A stretch of DNA of 11,526 bases, from assembly GCA_003446315.1 (NCBI GenBank), contig DMBA01000378.1, positions 1 through 11,526 on the forward strand, read 5' to 3'. This document shows, in pieces, positions 1 through 7,428 of this stretch. Both the position numbers and the translations under genes were made by a program. The stretch comes from Ruminococcus sp. (GTDB taxonomy: Bacteria; Bacillota; Clostridia; Oscillospirales; Ruminococcaceae). The notes beneath the pieces were generated by a model. It ran no database searches. It saw nothing but the letters and a program-made list of their open reading frames with translations, and was not told the DNA's origin. Position 1 is the first letter of the stretch. Every line of letters begins with the position of its first letter.

Positions 1-3000
1 TACAGCCGCATCACTGCGGTCGGGGAAAATGCGTTCTGCGGATTCCGAATCGGAAGCGGCTATGATACGGTTGCTTTTTCCGCGCTGGAAACCGTTTCGC
101 CCTATAGTTTTTCCGGCGCACTGGCGGGTGTGCTGGCTTTCCCGCTGCTGACGGATATTCCCGCAAATGCGTTTGCAGATGCGAAAATCGCAGGGCTGGT
201 GCTGGAATCCGTGAAAACCATCGGTGCAGGCGGCATTACCGGCTGCAAGGCGGTCGTGCTGACCGATGCAGTAAACGATATCGCAGCAGATGCGTTCGTG
301 GAAGATACATGGATCGTGTCTCTGGATGAGATCTCCGTTCCCGAAGGTGCACCGGCATACCGCACCTGCGCGGAACCGCTGATCCTCTATACTTCGCAGC
401 AGAATGTACAGATCCCGGCGCATGCGCATACAGAATGCCGCGTGCTGGCTTGCGGGGTCGGGCTGACGTATCAGTGGTATCGCGTGACCGCAGAGGAACA
501 GCTCCCGCTTGCCGGTGAGACTGCCGCTGCTTTGTCTCCGGATACTGCCGCAGAAGGCGTGACCGATTATCTTTGCATTATGACGGATGCGGGCGGTAAA
601 ATAGAACGCTATCAGTTTACCGTCACTGTGACCGCCGCAGAAGATGCCGCTTCTCCCGATGCAGAAGGCGTTTATTACGGCAGCGGTATGGATGCACAGC
701 AGTTTGCAGTTTCTGTGCCGGAAAGCGGCAGTTATCATATCTGTGCTTCCGGTGCTGCGCCGGTCACGGGCTTCCTGACAGATGCTGCCGGCTCTGTTCT
801 GGCGGCGTTTCAGATCTCGCCGGACGGCATCTCCGAAATGACTGCGGATCTGGATGCCGGTACCGATTACTATTTGACCGCATCAGGAAAATGGAACGGC
901 AGTTTTTCGATTCAGATGACGCAGCAGGATACCGAATCCCGGCTGATCTCCGATTGCCGGATCACTGTTTCCGAAGATCTTTCTGCCGTTTACGGGGAGC
1001 CCTATTGCCCTGTGGTGACGGTGACTGCACCGGACGGCACCGTTTTGCAGGAAGGCAGCGATTATACCGTGCGTGCCGTGCAGCATAATCAGATCTGTAC
1101 GGCGGAAGTGTTCGGAAAAGGGGATTATTCCGGCTATGCAGAGGCTTCGGTTTCCGTTTATCCGCGTATCCCGGAAGATACGCCGATTCCGGTTTCACTC
1201 TCGGACAGCGATGACAAAGCTGTTTATATGTTCGTGCCGAAGAAGACCGGAAAGTATTATTTCTATGCAACTTACGGTTCCGGATATGCAGAGGAAGTGC
1301 AGGCATCCAACCGCAGCGGCTATTATCCGTCCGGTTCCAGATATGCACCCATCCAGACGACCTGTACCGTTTGCAGCACGCCCGACGGCACCGGCTCGGT
1401 CTATGCCGAGAACAGCTATTCCGGCCCGACCGGTAATTTCTTCAACAGCAATGTGACCATGAATGCCGGTCAGCCTTACTATATGATCTGTACGGCGAAA
1501 CAGGCAGCAGAATATGCATTGGTTGTCTCGGCTTCGGAACGCAGAGAACTGCGCGGGGCTGTCGTGCGCGGCAATTTCTATGCAGTCTATACACCGGGCA
1601 AGACCTTTGTGCCGAATGTGACCGTCACGCTGGACGGCGAGACGCTCACGGAAGGCGTGGATTATCAGCTCATCCATACCAATACCGATAAACCCGGAAA
1701 GGCTTCGCTGACCGTCGTCGGCATGGGCATCTATACCGGAAAGATCGTGCGGGAATATGATATCATCCTCAATAATCCTGCGGTTCCGGAAACCTATACA
1801 GAAGAAGATACTGCGGTCAGAGTGACCTGCGCAGGTGACAGAACAGAAACCATCTGGTTCCGCGTGGATGCCGGTAAGACCGCAAACGAAACCATCCGTT
1901 ACCGCGTCATCAATGAACGCATTTCCGGCGGACGCATGGAGTATCAGCTCTATGAATATGCGCCGCTGACCCGTACAACGGCTGCCGTTTCCAAAATGAA
2001 AAATGAACAGAATGACTATAAACTGAAAAACGGCATCTATTGTCTCGTTGTCAGCAGACAGTATCCCGATCAGGCTTGTGCTGCCGATATCACCGTGATG
2101 CAGCCGTTTGATCTTTCGCAGACTGAATTGGAGATCAGCAATACGCCTTATATCGGTGCGGAAACGGAAGTGCCGCTGGTCGTGCGGATGCCCGACGGCA
2201 GAGAACTCGAAAAAAATAAGGATTATAAGGTCGTGTATCCCAATGACAATACGCTGTTCGGTACTACGCCGTTTCAGGTGATTGCGACAAACCGTTCCTA
2301 CAATTCCAACAGCGGCAGCTTTGAGATCTATGTCGATCTGCCGGAAGATGCACCGGAATTGACCCTTGGAGAACATGAAGTGCATCTCACACTCGATGAC
2401 CGGCTCGCTGTTTATCGGCTGACACCGGAAACCGATATGCATTATGTGCTTTCTTCAACGGATGTGCCCAATAATGTGCTGCGGATCTTCCAGCCGGACG
2501 GCACGATGCTCGAACAGGTTTACGGCAGCGGTGCAAAAGCCATCCCCTTCGATATCCCCGCGGGTGAAACCAGATATGTGATGGTCAAATTCAACGGCAC
2601 TGCGCGTGAAGGTACGCTGCGGTTTCAGCTCGATACCGAAACAAAACTGCTCAATGCCTGCAAAGCGGATGCTGTGCCGCAGGTCTATACCGGTGCGCCG
2701 ACTGTGCCGGATGTGACCTTCACAGACGGCGATTATCAGCTTGTGGAAGGCGTGGATTATGAACTGCGCTATATGACCGATGAAGTGAATATCGGTACGG
2801 CTACGGTCAATTATGTCGGAAAGGGCAGATACTTCGGAAGCTGTGATGTGACCTATCGGATCACGGCGGACGATCTGTTCAGCATTCCGGATCTGAAAGC
2901 CGTTCCGCTGACGCTCGGTGAGGTCTATACCGCGGACGGCGGTTCCGATACCGTTTATATGCTCTACCGCTATACGCCCGGTGTGCAGACGATGCTGAAT

Positions 3001-3669
3001 ATCACTGTTTTCGATGCGCTCTGCAATCTGACTTTGCAGCTCTACGATCAGGACGGCAGCGTGCTGGACAGTGAAGCGTTCCGGACAGAGATCGAGAAAA
3101 ATGTGGAACTGGAAGCCGGCGAAACACTCTATCTGCTGTTCTCTGCAACCAATATTTCCAGCCATAACCGCAGCTTTAAGCTGATCCTGCGCGATTATGC
3201 GGAAACCGGTATGGAACTGATCGAAGATGCCGAAAACGGCTTGTATTACCGCGTTTCCAAGGAACTCGGCTATGCTGAGGTCTATGCCATCCGGAAGCAG
3301 TCTGAACAGATCGTCATGAAGCCGGAGATCGAAGGTCTGCCTGTGACATTTGTGCCGGAAGGTCTGTTCCGGCAGATCCCGCAGGATGCCGTTGTCATCG
3401 GATATGCAGGGTGCAATGCAGCCGAATATGCCGATCAGTATCACTTCCTCTATCTGGAAGCCGGAAACGAAAATGCAGGAACTGTCACGGGCGATCTGAA
3501 CGGTGACGGGCGCTGCTCCGATGCAGATGCCGTCGTTTATGCCGCTGTGCTCTCCGAAAGTACACTGCTCGATCCGGCACTCCTGCACCTCGAAACTGCC
3601 GATCTGAATGCGGACGGTATCCTCGATTTTCAGGACTATGCAGTGCTGCTTGCACTCATCGAATCTTAA
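1..3669 (+). CDS. Large secreted multi-domain protein with C-terminal type I dockerin (5' end outside window)
   Basis: The frame is open from base 1 to the TAA at 3667-3669 (1222 codons visible). The protein therefore starts upstream, and the in-frame GTG at 130 is internal. Order seen: BspA-type leucine-rich repeats (about 1-330, motifs such as ITAVGENAF and DIPANAFADA); an Ig-like domain (about 370-640, LTYQWYR then YLCIM); five PPC-like beta-sandwich modules alternating with four copies of a second module ending in a G-x-Y-x-G strand; another short LRR-like segment (about 3220-3470); and a dockerin (3490-3666). Both dockerin calcium loops look intact: DLNGDGRCSDAD and DLNADGILDFQD carry acidic or Asn residues at positions 1, 3, 5 and 12. 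Dockerins bind cohesins of scaffoldins, so the protein is probably secreted and attached to a cellulosome-like complex. No catalytic domain is visible, which suggests a binding or structural role. No clear terminator follows. The dockerin call is firm; the role is inference. Confidence 0.9.
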   Translation, partial: YSRITAVGENAFCGFRIGSGYDTVAFSALETVSPYSFSGALAGVLAFPLLTDIPANAFADAKIAGLVLESVKTIGAGGITGCKAVVLTDAVNDIAADAFVEDTWIVSLDEISVPEGAPAYRTCAEPLILYTSQQNVQIPAHAHTECRVLACGVGLTYQWYRVTAEEQLPLAGETAAALSPDTAAEGVTDYLCIMTDAGGKIERYQFTVTVTAAEDAASPDAEGVYYGSGMDAQQFAVSVPESGSYHICASGAAPVTGFLTDAAGSVLAAFQISPDGISEMTADLDAGTDYYLTASGKWNGSFSIQMTQQDTESRLISDCRITVSEDLSAVYGEPYCPVVTVTAPDGTVLQEGSDYTVRAVQHNQICTAEVFGKGDYSGYAEASVSVYPRIPEDTPIPVSLSDSDDKAVYMFVPKKTGKYYFYATYGSGYAEEVQASNRSGYYPSGSRYAPIQTTCTVCSTPDGTGSVYAENSYSGPTGNFFNSNVTMNAGQPYYMICTAKQAAEYALVVSASERRELRGAVVRGNFYAVYTPGKTFVPNVTVTLDGETLTEGVDYQLIHTNTDKPGKASLTVVGMGIYTGKIVREYDIILNNPAVPETYTEEDTAVRVTCAGDRTETIWFRVDAGKTANETIRYRVINERISGGRMEYQLYEYAPLTRTTAAVSKMKNEQNDYKLKNGIYCLVVSRQYPDQACAADITVMQPFDLSQTELEISNTPYIGAETEVPLVVRMPDGRELEKNKDYKVVYPNDNTLFGTTPFQVIATNRSYNSNSGSFEIYVDLPEDAPELTLGEHEVHLTLDDRLAVYRLTPETDMHYVLSSTDVPNNVLRIFQPDGTMLEQVYGSGAKAIPFDIPAGETRYVMVKFNGTAREGTLRFQLDTETKLLNACKADAVPQVYTGAPTVPDVTFTDGDYQLVEGVDYELRYMTDEVNIGTATVNYVGKGRYFGSCDVTYRITADDLFSIPDLKAVPLTLGEVYTADGGSDTVYMLYRYTPGVQTMLNITVFDALCNLTLQLYDQDGSVLDSEAFRTEIEKNVELEAGETLYLLFSATNISSHNRSFKLILRDYAETGMELIEDAENGLYYRVSKELGYAEVYAIRKQSEQIVMKPEIEGLPVTFVPEGLFRQIPQDAVVIGYAGCNAAEYADQYHFLYLEAGNENAGTVTGDLNGDGRCSDADAVVYAAVLSESTLLDPALLHLETADLNADGILDFQDYAVLLALIES

Positions 3670-3777
3670 TCTGCTTTTCTGATTCCTTTTTGGTTTTTCT
3701 CACCGTTTTTCCATATTTCTTAGGTAAAATACAATCAGAAAAAACAGGGAAACGAAAATGGAGAACGATAGAAACCG
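3670..3777. other. Intergenic gap between dockerin gene and lipoprotein gene
   Basis: The gap is T-rich on the + strand just after the stop, with several T runs but no GC-rich hairpin, so no convincing intrinsic terminator ends the dockerin gene. A TAAAAT that could serve as a -10 lies at 3725-3730, but no recognisable -35 stands 16-18 bases upstream. How the next gene is transcribed is not clear from sequence; readthrough from the dockerin gene is possible. Confidence 0.5.
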
Positions 3778-3783
3778 AAAGGA
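3778..3783 (+). promoter_or_regulatory. Ribosome binding site fixing the lipoprotein start
   Basis: AAAGGA lies 8 bases before the ATG at 3792. An in-frame ATG at 3783 overlaps this site and is therefore disfavoured. The choice also places the basic N-terminus directly before the hydrophobic lipoprotein signal. Confidence 0.7.
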
Positions 3784-3791
3784 TGAGCCCT

Positions 3792-6014
3792 ATGCGTAAC
3801 ATCAATCGAAATCTTTGCGCGATGACGGCAATGCTGACGCTGATCGCAGTCTCCGGATGTGCCAATCAAACCAATTCTACAGCAGATACTGCGGAAACAA
3901 CATCTGCTGTGCAGGAAAAAACGTCTGAAACAACCGCTGCGGACGAAACGGATCCGGCAGAAACCGATACCAAAACCGAAACAAAACCGGAATCTGCCGG
4001 AACGGTTGCTGCATGCTCCAAAGCCGATCTGCGCACGGAGTGGGATGATGATGCCGTGATGCTGACTTGCAGCGGCGATTCTGTTACTGCTTCTGCATCG
4101 GACGGGCTGACCGTCGAAGGCGGCACTGTGACCATCACAAAGGGCGGCGATTATGTGCTGTCCGGCAAGATCAAAGACGGCGGGATCATCGTGAATCTGA
4201 CCGATGAAACGGAAAAAGCGCATCTCTTTCTGAACGGCGCGGAGATCTATGGCAGCAGCCCGATCTCTGCTTTGCAGGCGGATAAGGTGATCGTGACGAT
4301 CGTGCAGGATACCGAAAATAAACTGACGGATCCTGCTGCGGAACAGTCTGCGGCGGAATCCGATGATCCGGATGCGGCTCCGGTGGCATGTCTCGCTGCA
4401 AAATGCGACCTGACCATCAACGGCACAGGCAAACTGACTGTGCAGGCAAACAATCACAACGGCATTCATACTTCCAAAGATCTGAAAATCGTCAGCGGTG
4501 CGATCACGGTGGATGCGGTCAACCACGGCGTGCGCGGCTCTGCTTCTGTGACCGTTTATGACGGTGCGCTGAATATTACCTGCGGCGGCGACGGCATCAA
4601 ATCTGCCGATACCGAAAAAGAAGGAAAAGGCGGCGTTGTCATTGCCGGCGGCGCTGTCACCATTAACGCAGAACAGGACGGTATTGATGCGGCTACTGCT
4701 CTGACTGTTGCGGACGGTACACTGGATGTGACCGCTGGCGGCGGAAGTGTCAATGCTGCGGCACATATGGATGATATGGGCTTTGGCGGTCACGGCGGAT
4801 TCGGCGGCGCGCAAGGTTCGCCGGACGGGGATGCAGGCGGCTTTCGCGGACACGGCGGATTCGGCAGAAATCAAATGGATCAGCAGCAGAATGACGCGCA
4901 GCAGGAACAGCCCGAACCGACTGCGAATTTCAATACCGCTGAAACGGCCGCGGCAGAAGACGCAGATACCACAGTCAGCCCAAAGGGTCTGAAAGCCGGT
5001 ACGCTCCTGACCGTTACGGGCGGTGCAGTCAAAATCAATGCCGCAGATGACGGTCTGCATGCAAACGGAGATGCGGAAATCAGCGGCAATGCGGTCATTG
5101 AGATCGAAGCAGGCGATGACGGTATCCATGCGGATAATACGCTTACCATCAGCGGCGGTACGATCCATATTACAGAATCCTATGAGGGCATGGAAGCGGC
5201 TGAGATCAATGTCAAGGACGGAACTGTGCGGCTCTATGCAAAAGATGACGGCTTTAATGCTTCCGACGGCAGCGGCGGCGGTATGGGCTTCAACCGGAAC
5301 GGCTCCGGTGAACTGCATCTCAGCGGCGGCTATGTCTTCGTCAATGCCGACGGCGACGGTCTGGATTCCAACGGCAATATCACCATGACCGGCGGCACTG
5401 TCATCGTGTGCGGCCCGACAAATAACGGGAACGGTGCGCTTGACTGCGGCGATAATCAAAATACCATCTCTGTCACCGGCGGTACGCTCATTGCAGTCGG
5501 TTCGACCGGTATGATGGAAGTGCCGGAAGCAAATTATCTGGCTTCTACAGAACTCAATGCGGCAGCAGATACGCTGATCGTTGTCACCGATGAGACGGGC
5601 AGCGTGCTGGCTGCACTGCAAACACCCAAGCAGGCACAGGGCATCGTTGTCAGTGCAAAAGGAATGTCCGACGGCTATCAGATCTATACCGGCGGCACCT
5701 ATGACGGCACATGCAATGAGGACGGCTTTGCGTCCGGCGGTCAGTATACCGGCGGTACTTTGCTCGCTTCCGGAAACGGCGGCGGGAACGGTATGATGCA
5801 CGGCTTCGGCGGCAGAGGCAATCAGACTCCGCCGGAAAACTTCGAGGGCAGGATCCCCGGCGGTATGCCGGATGATATGACCCCGCCCGATGGCTTTGCA
5901 GGGGAGCCGCCCGAAGGATTCTCCGGAAAAGTGCCCCGTGACGGTATGACCCCGCCGGATGGTTCCGGCAGACACCACGGTTCGCAGGAGTCATCGCAGG
6001 AGCCGGCGGCTTAA
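3792..6014 (+). CDS. Cthe_2159-like carbohydrate-binding beta-helix lipoprotein
   Basis: The protein is 740 aa. The N-terminus is a lipoprotein signal peptide with lipobox VSGC (Cys23), so it should be anchored on the outer face of the membrane. A Thr/Glu/Ala/Asp-rich stalk follows (about residues 25-75). The body has the look of the carbohydrate-binding DUF4353 family, whose founder Cthe_2159 is a calcium-binding parallel beta-helix that binds cellulose and acidic sugars. Opening strands resemble GGTVTITKGGDYVLSGKI, followed by many turns each carrying an N/D-G motif: NGIHTS, GDGIKS, QDGIDA, DDGLHA, DDGIHA, DDGFNA, GDGLDS. A Gly-rich, then Gln-rich insertion (about residues 325-375) interrupts the helix. 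The C-terminal 75 residues are Gly/Pro-rich with MTPPDG repeats. Substrate and exact role are inferred; there is no sign of an enzyme active site. A terminator-like hairpin follows the stop. Confidence 0.8.
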   Translation: MRNINRNLCAMTAMLTLIAVSGCANQTNSTADTAETTSAVQEKTSETTAADETDPAETDTKTETKPESAGTVAACSKADLRTEWDDDAVMLTCSGDSVTASASDGLTVEGGTVTITKGGDYVLSGKIKDGGIIVNLTDETEKAHLFLNGAEIYGSSPISALQADKVIVTIVQDTENKLTDPAAEQSAAESDDPDAAPVACLAAKCDLTINGTGKLTVQANNHNGIHTSKDLKIVSGAITVDAVNHGVRGSASVTVYDGALNITCGGDGIKSADTEKEGKGGVVIAGGAVTINAEQDGIDAATALTVADGTLDVTAGGGSVNAAAHMDDMGFGGHGGFGGAQGSPDGDAGGFRGHGGFGRNQMDQQQNDAQQEQPEPTANFNTAETAAAEDADTTVSPKGLKAGTLLTVTGGAVKINAADDGLHANGDAEISGNAVIEIEAGDDGIHADNTLTISGGTIHITESYEGMEAAEINVKDGTVRLYAKDDGFNASDGSGGGMGFNRNGSGELHLSGGYVFVNADGDGLDSNGNITMTGGTVIVCGPTNNGNGALDCGDNQNTISVTGGTLIAVGSTGMMEVPEANYLASTELNAAADTLIVVTDETGSVLAALQTPKQAQGIVVSAKGMSDGYQIYTGGTYDGTCNEDGFASGGQYTGGTLLASGNGGGNGMMHGFGGRGNQTPPENFEGRIPGGMPDDMTPPDGFAGEPPEGFSGKVPRDGMTPPDGSGRHHGSQESSQEPAA
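4779..4865 (+). repeat. Short internal duplication coding a Gly-His-Phe motif
   Basis: Two 27-base units at 4779-4805 and 4839-4865, exactly 60 bases apart, encode GFGGHGGFG and GFRGHGGFG. They lie in the Gly-rich loop that interrupts the beta-helix-like region of the lipoprotein and probably arose by local duplication. Confidence 0.7.
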
Positions 6015-6030
6015 TCACTTTGATACAACG

Positions 6031-6080
6031 CTGCGGCATACGGAAAGAATCACGCAAAACCTGTATGCCGCAGATTTTCT
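6031..6080 (+). terminator. Probable intrinsic terminator of the beta-helix lipoprotein gene
   Basis: CTGCGGCATA at 6031-6040 pairs perfectly with TATGCCGCAG at 6064-6073. The stem extends three more pairs inward (one G-U) to a 17-base loop. It is followed by ATTTTCT, a short T-rich tail. It begins 16 bases after the stop codon and lies before the rplJ promoter, so it would insulate the two units. The T tract is weaker than in the other terminators here. Confidence 0.65.
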
Positions 6081-6101
6081 CAAAAAAATTTTGAAAAAGG
6101 C

Positions 6102-6130
6102 TTGACAAAGCTGCTTGTATGTGCTATAAT
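6102..6130 (+). promoter_or_regulatory. Consensus housekeeping promoter for rplJ-rplL
   Basis: TTGACA (6102-6107), a 17-base spacer and TATAAT (6125-6130) match the vegetative sigma consensus fully. TG at 6122-6123 gives an extended -10. The start of transcription is expected near 6137, which leaves a leader of about 225 bases before rplJ. Confidence 0.93.
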
Positions 6131-6136
6131 AATAAA

Positions 6137-6290
6137 GCTTAATGTGAACGAGCGAATCCCGTATTCCACAGACAGCCGGCAGTCATATGCACATCTGCAA
6201 ATATGACGGAAGTCCAGCCGAGGAGTGCCGGTTGTTCGATGATTGTCATGGAACTCCGCCTCTCCGATTTCGGGAGAGGCTTTTTTGATT
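6137..6290 (+). promoter_or_regulatory. Ribosomal protein L10 leader (autoregulatory mRNA structure)
   Basis: Between promoter and rplJ the RNA can fold into the arrangement known for L10 leaders. An outer stem pairs 6174-6181 with 6226-6233 (CCGGCA/TGCCGG core). An inner stem pairs GTCATAT (6182-6188) with ATATGAC (6201-6207). The asymmetric stretch GGAAGTCCAGCCGAGGAG lies between their 3' arms and looks like the kink-turn bound by L10. A hairpin plus T run ends the leader. In Bacillus subtilis, L10 with L12 binds such a leader and favours early termination. The same feedback is inferred here from position and structure. Confidence 0.85.
6258..6286 (+). terminator. Attenuator hairpin within the L10 leader
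   Basis: GCCTCTCC (6258-6265) pairs with GGAGAGGC (6273-6280), eight perfect pairs, followed directly by six T residues (6281-6286). It stands about 76 bases before rplJ with no gene between promoter and hairpin, so it fits conditional termination. GAGGAGT (6220-6226) could pair, with a bulge, with ACTCCGCCTC (6253-6262). This would break the terminator and would compete with the L10-binding stem, a plausible antiterminator. Confidence 0.85.
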
Positions 6291-6345
6291 GCATTTGTAA
6301 TCATTGCCTCTGTTTCGTTGTTTGCTAAAGGCAGATTACATTTGC

Positions 6346-6350
6346 GGAGG
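6346..6350 (+). promoter_or_regulatory. Ribosome binding site fixing the rplJ start
   Basis: GGAGG lies 11 bases before the ATG at 6362. An in-frame GTG at 6350 overlaps the site itself and so cannot be the main start. Confidence 0.8.
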
Positions 6351-6361
6351 TGAATATCAAC

Positions 6362-6871
6362 ATGCCTAGTGAGAAGGTTTTGCAGGCAAAGCAGGAAAAG
6401 GTCAGTGCACTGACCGAACAGCTCAAGAATTCTGTTGCTTGCGTGCTCGTCGACTACAAGGGTATCACCGTTGAGGAGGATACAAAGCTGCGTCGTGAGC
6501 TGCGTGAGGCCGGCGTTTCTTACTCTGTTCAGAAGAACACGCTGATCCGTCTTGCAATGCACAACATCGGCTACGATCAGTTTGACAGCGTTCTGGAAGG
6601 TACGACCGCAATCGCACTGTCTGAAACCGATCAGACTGCTGCTGCCCGGATCCTCGGTGAGTTCGCTGAGAAGTCCGATGGAAAATTCAGCCTGAAGGCT
6701 GGTTTTGTTGACGGTGAGGCTTATGACGCGGAAGGCGTTAAGGCACTGTCCAAGATCCCGTCCAAGGATGTCCTGCTCGCACAGCTCGTCGGTTCCCTGC
6801 AGGGTCCGATGCAGAAGCTCGCTGCTACATTGCAGGCTCTCGTGGACAAGAAGAACGAGGAAGCAGCTTAA
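6362..6871 (+). CDS. rplJ: 50S ribosomal protein L10
   Basis: The product is 169 aa, the usual size for bacterial L10. L10 is the base of the ribosomal stalk: its N-terminal domain binds 23S rRNA near L11 and its C-terminal helix carries L7/L12 dimers. Family signatures visible: an N-terminal helix MPSEKVLQAKQEKVSALTEQ, the strand VACVLVDYKGITVEE, the stretch LRRELREAGVSYSVQKNTL, and a C-terminal helix with GSLQGPMQKLAATLQALVDK. Codon choice (AAG, GAG, GTT, GCT, TCC) differs clearly from the flanking genes, as expected for high expression. It is first in a two-gene unit with rplL, 60 bases upstream of it, and is preceded by the L10 leader. Confidence 0.98.
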   Translation: MPSEKVLQAKQEKVSALTEQLKNSVACVLVDYKGITVEEDTKLRRELREAGVSYSVQKNTLIRLAMHNIGYDQFDSVLEGTTAIALSETDQTAAARILGEFAEKSDGKFSLKAGFVDGEAYDAEGVKALSKIPSKDVLLAQLVGSLQGPMQKLAATLQALVDKKNEEAA

Positions 6872-6931
6872 TTTTTGTTTCGCTGCTTAGAATCCGATTT
6901 ATTTTGATTATTTGTAAAGGAGAATACGATC

Positions 6932-7306
6932 ATGGCTTCCGAAAAGACACTGAAGTTTATCGAAGATATTAAGGCACTCTCCGTTCTCGAGCTGGCTGAG
7001 CTGGTCGAGGCTATTCAGGAAGAGTTTGGCGTTACCCCTGTTGTTGCAGCTGCTGGTGCAGGTGCAGGCGCAGGTGCAGGCGATGCAGCTGCTGAGAAGA
7101 CCGAGTTCGATGTTGTTATGACTTCCTTCGGCGACGGCAAGATGAATGTCATCAAGGCTGTTAAGGATGTTCTGGGTCTTGGCCTGAAAGAGGCAAAGGC
7201 TGCTGTTGAGGGTCTTGGCACTCTGAAAGAGGCTTGCCCGAAGGCAGAGGCTGAGGAGATCAAGAAGAAGCTCGAAGAAGCTGGTGCTACCATCGAGCTG
7301 AAGTAA
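6932..7306 (+). CDS. rplL: 50S ribosomal protein L7/L12
   Basis: The product is 124 aa, typical for the family. The N-terminal helical domain (about 1-33, [20 protein letters not shown]) dimerises and docks on L10. A flexible hinge of alternating Ala and Gly follows (about residues 38-54). The C-terminal domain ([20 protein letters not shown], then [12 protein letters not shown]) recruits translation GTPases. AAAGGAG at 6916-6922 sits 9 bases before the ATG. The hinge is coded by near-repeats of GGTGCA, a small slippage-prone tract. A strong terminator ends the unit, and rpoB does not follow, unlike the common rplKAJL-rpoBC order. Confidence 0.98.
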   Translation: MASEKTLKFIEDIKALSVLELAELVEAIQEEFGVTPVVAAAGAGAGAGAGDAAAEKTEFDVVMTSFGDGKMNVIKAVKDVLGLGLKEAKAAVEGLGTLKEACPKAEAEEIKKKLEEAGATIELK

Positions 7307-7321
7307 TTTCTGCTTCTATTC

Positions 7322-7359
7322 AAAAAGACTGCATACCGCTTGGTGTGCAGTCTTTTTTT
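7322..7359 (+). terminator. Intrinsic terminator after rplL
   Basis: GACTGCA (7327-7333) pairs with TGCAGTC (7346-7352). Inner pairs (one G-U) extend the stem to an 11-pair helix with the loop GCTT. Five A residues precede it and seven T residues (7353-7359) follow, so the flanks can pair too. Confidence 0.95.
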
Positions 7360-7370
7360 ATGCAAAATGA

Positions 7371-7399
7371 TTGACAATCCGCAGAGAATATGATATGAT
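7371..7399 (+). promoter_or_regulatory. Housekeeping promoter for the SH3-like lipoprotein / arabinofuranosidase unit
   Basis: TTGACA (7371-7376), 17 bases, TATGAT (7394-7399), with TG at 7391-7392 giving an extended -10. It starts 12 bases after the rplL terminator T run. Transcription should begin near 7406, giving a short leader of about 23 bases before the ATG at 7429. No operator-like palindrome is obvious around it. Confidence 0.88.
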
Positions 7400-7428
7400 G
7401 ATAGAAAACATGTGGAAAGAGGCACAGT

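Noticed and set aside
1195..3588. Two long minus-strand frames opposite the dockerin gene
   Set aside because: Low-complexity His/Ile/Arg-rich translations with no domain; the + strand has clear domains throughout.
3702..3730. Promoter with TAAAAT at 3725-3730 before the beta-helix lipoprotein gene
   Set aside because: No acceptable -35 at 16-18 bases; too weak to call.
3675..3742. 10-base inverted repeat TTTTCTGATT / AATCAGAAAA as a terminator for the dockerin gene
   Set aside because: AT-rich stem with a 48-base loop and no T run after it, so it is unlikely to work as an intrinsic terminator.
3735..5978. Very long open frame on the minus strand opposite the beta-helix lipoprotein gene
   Set aside because: It is a shadow of the + strand gene's codon bias. 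The product is Arg/Cys/His/Ile-rich with no recognisable domain, and the + strand protein has a clear signal peptide and family pattern.
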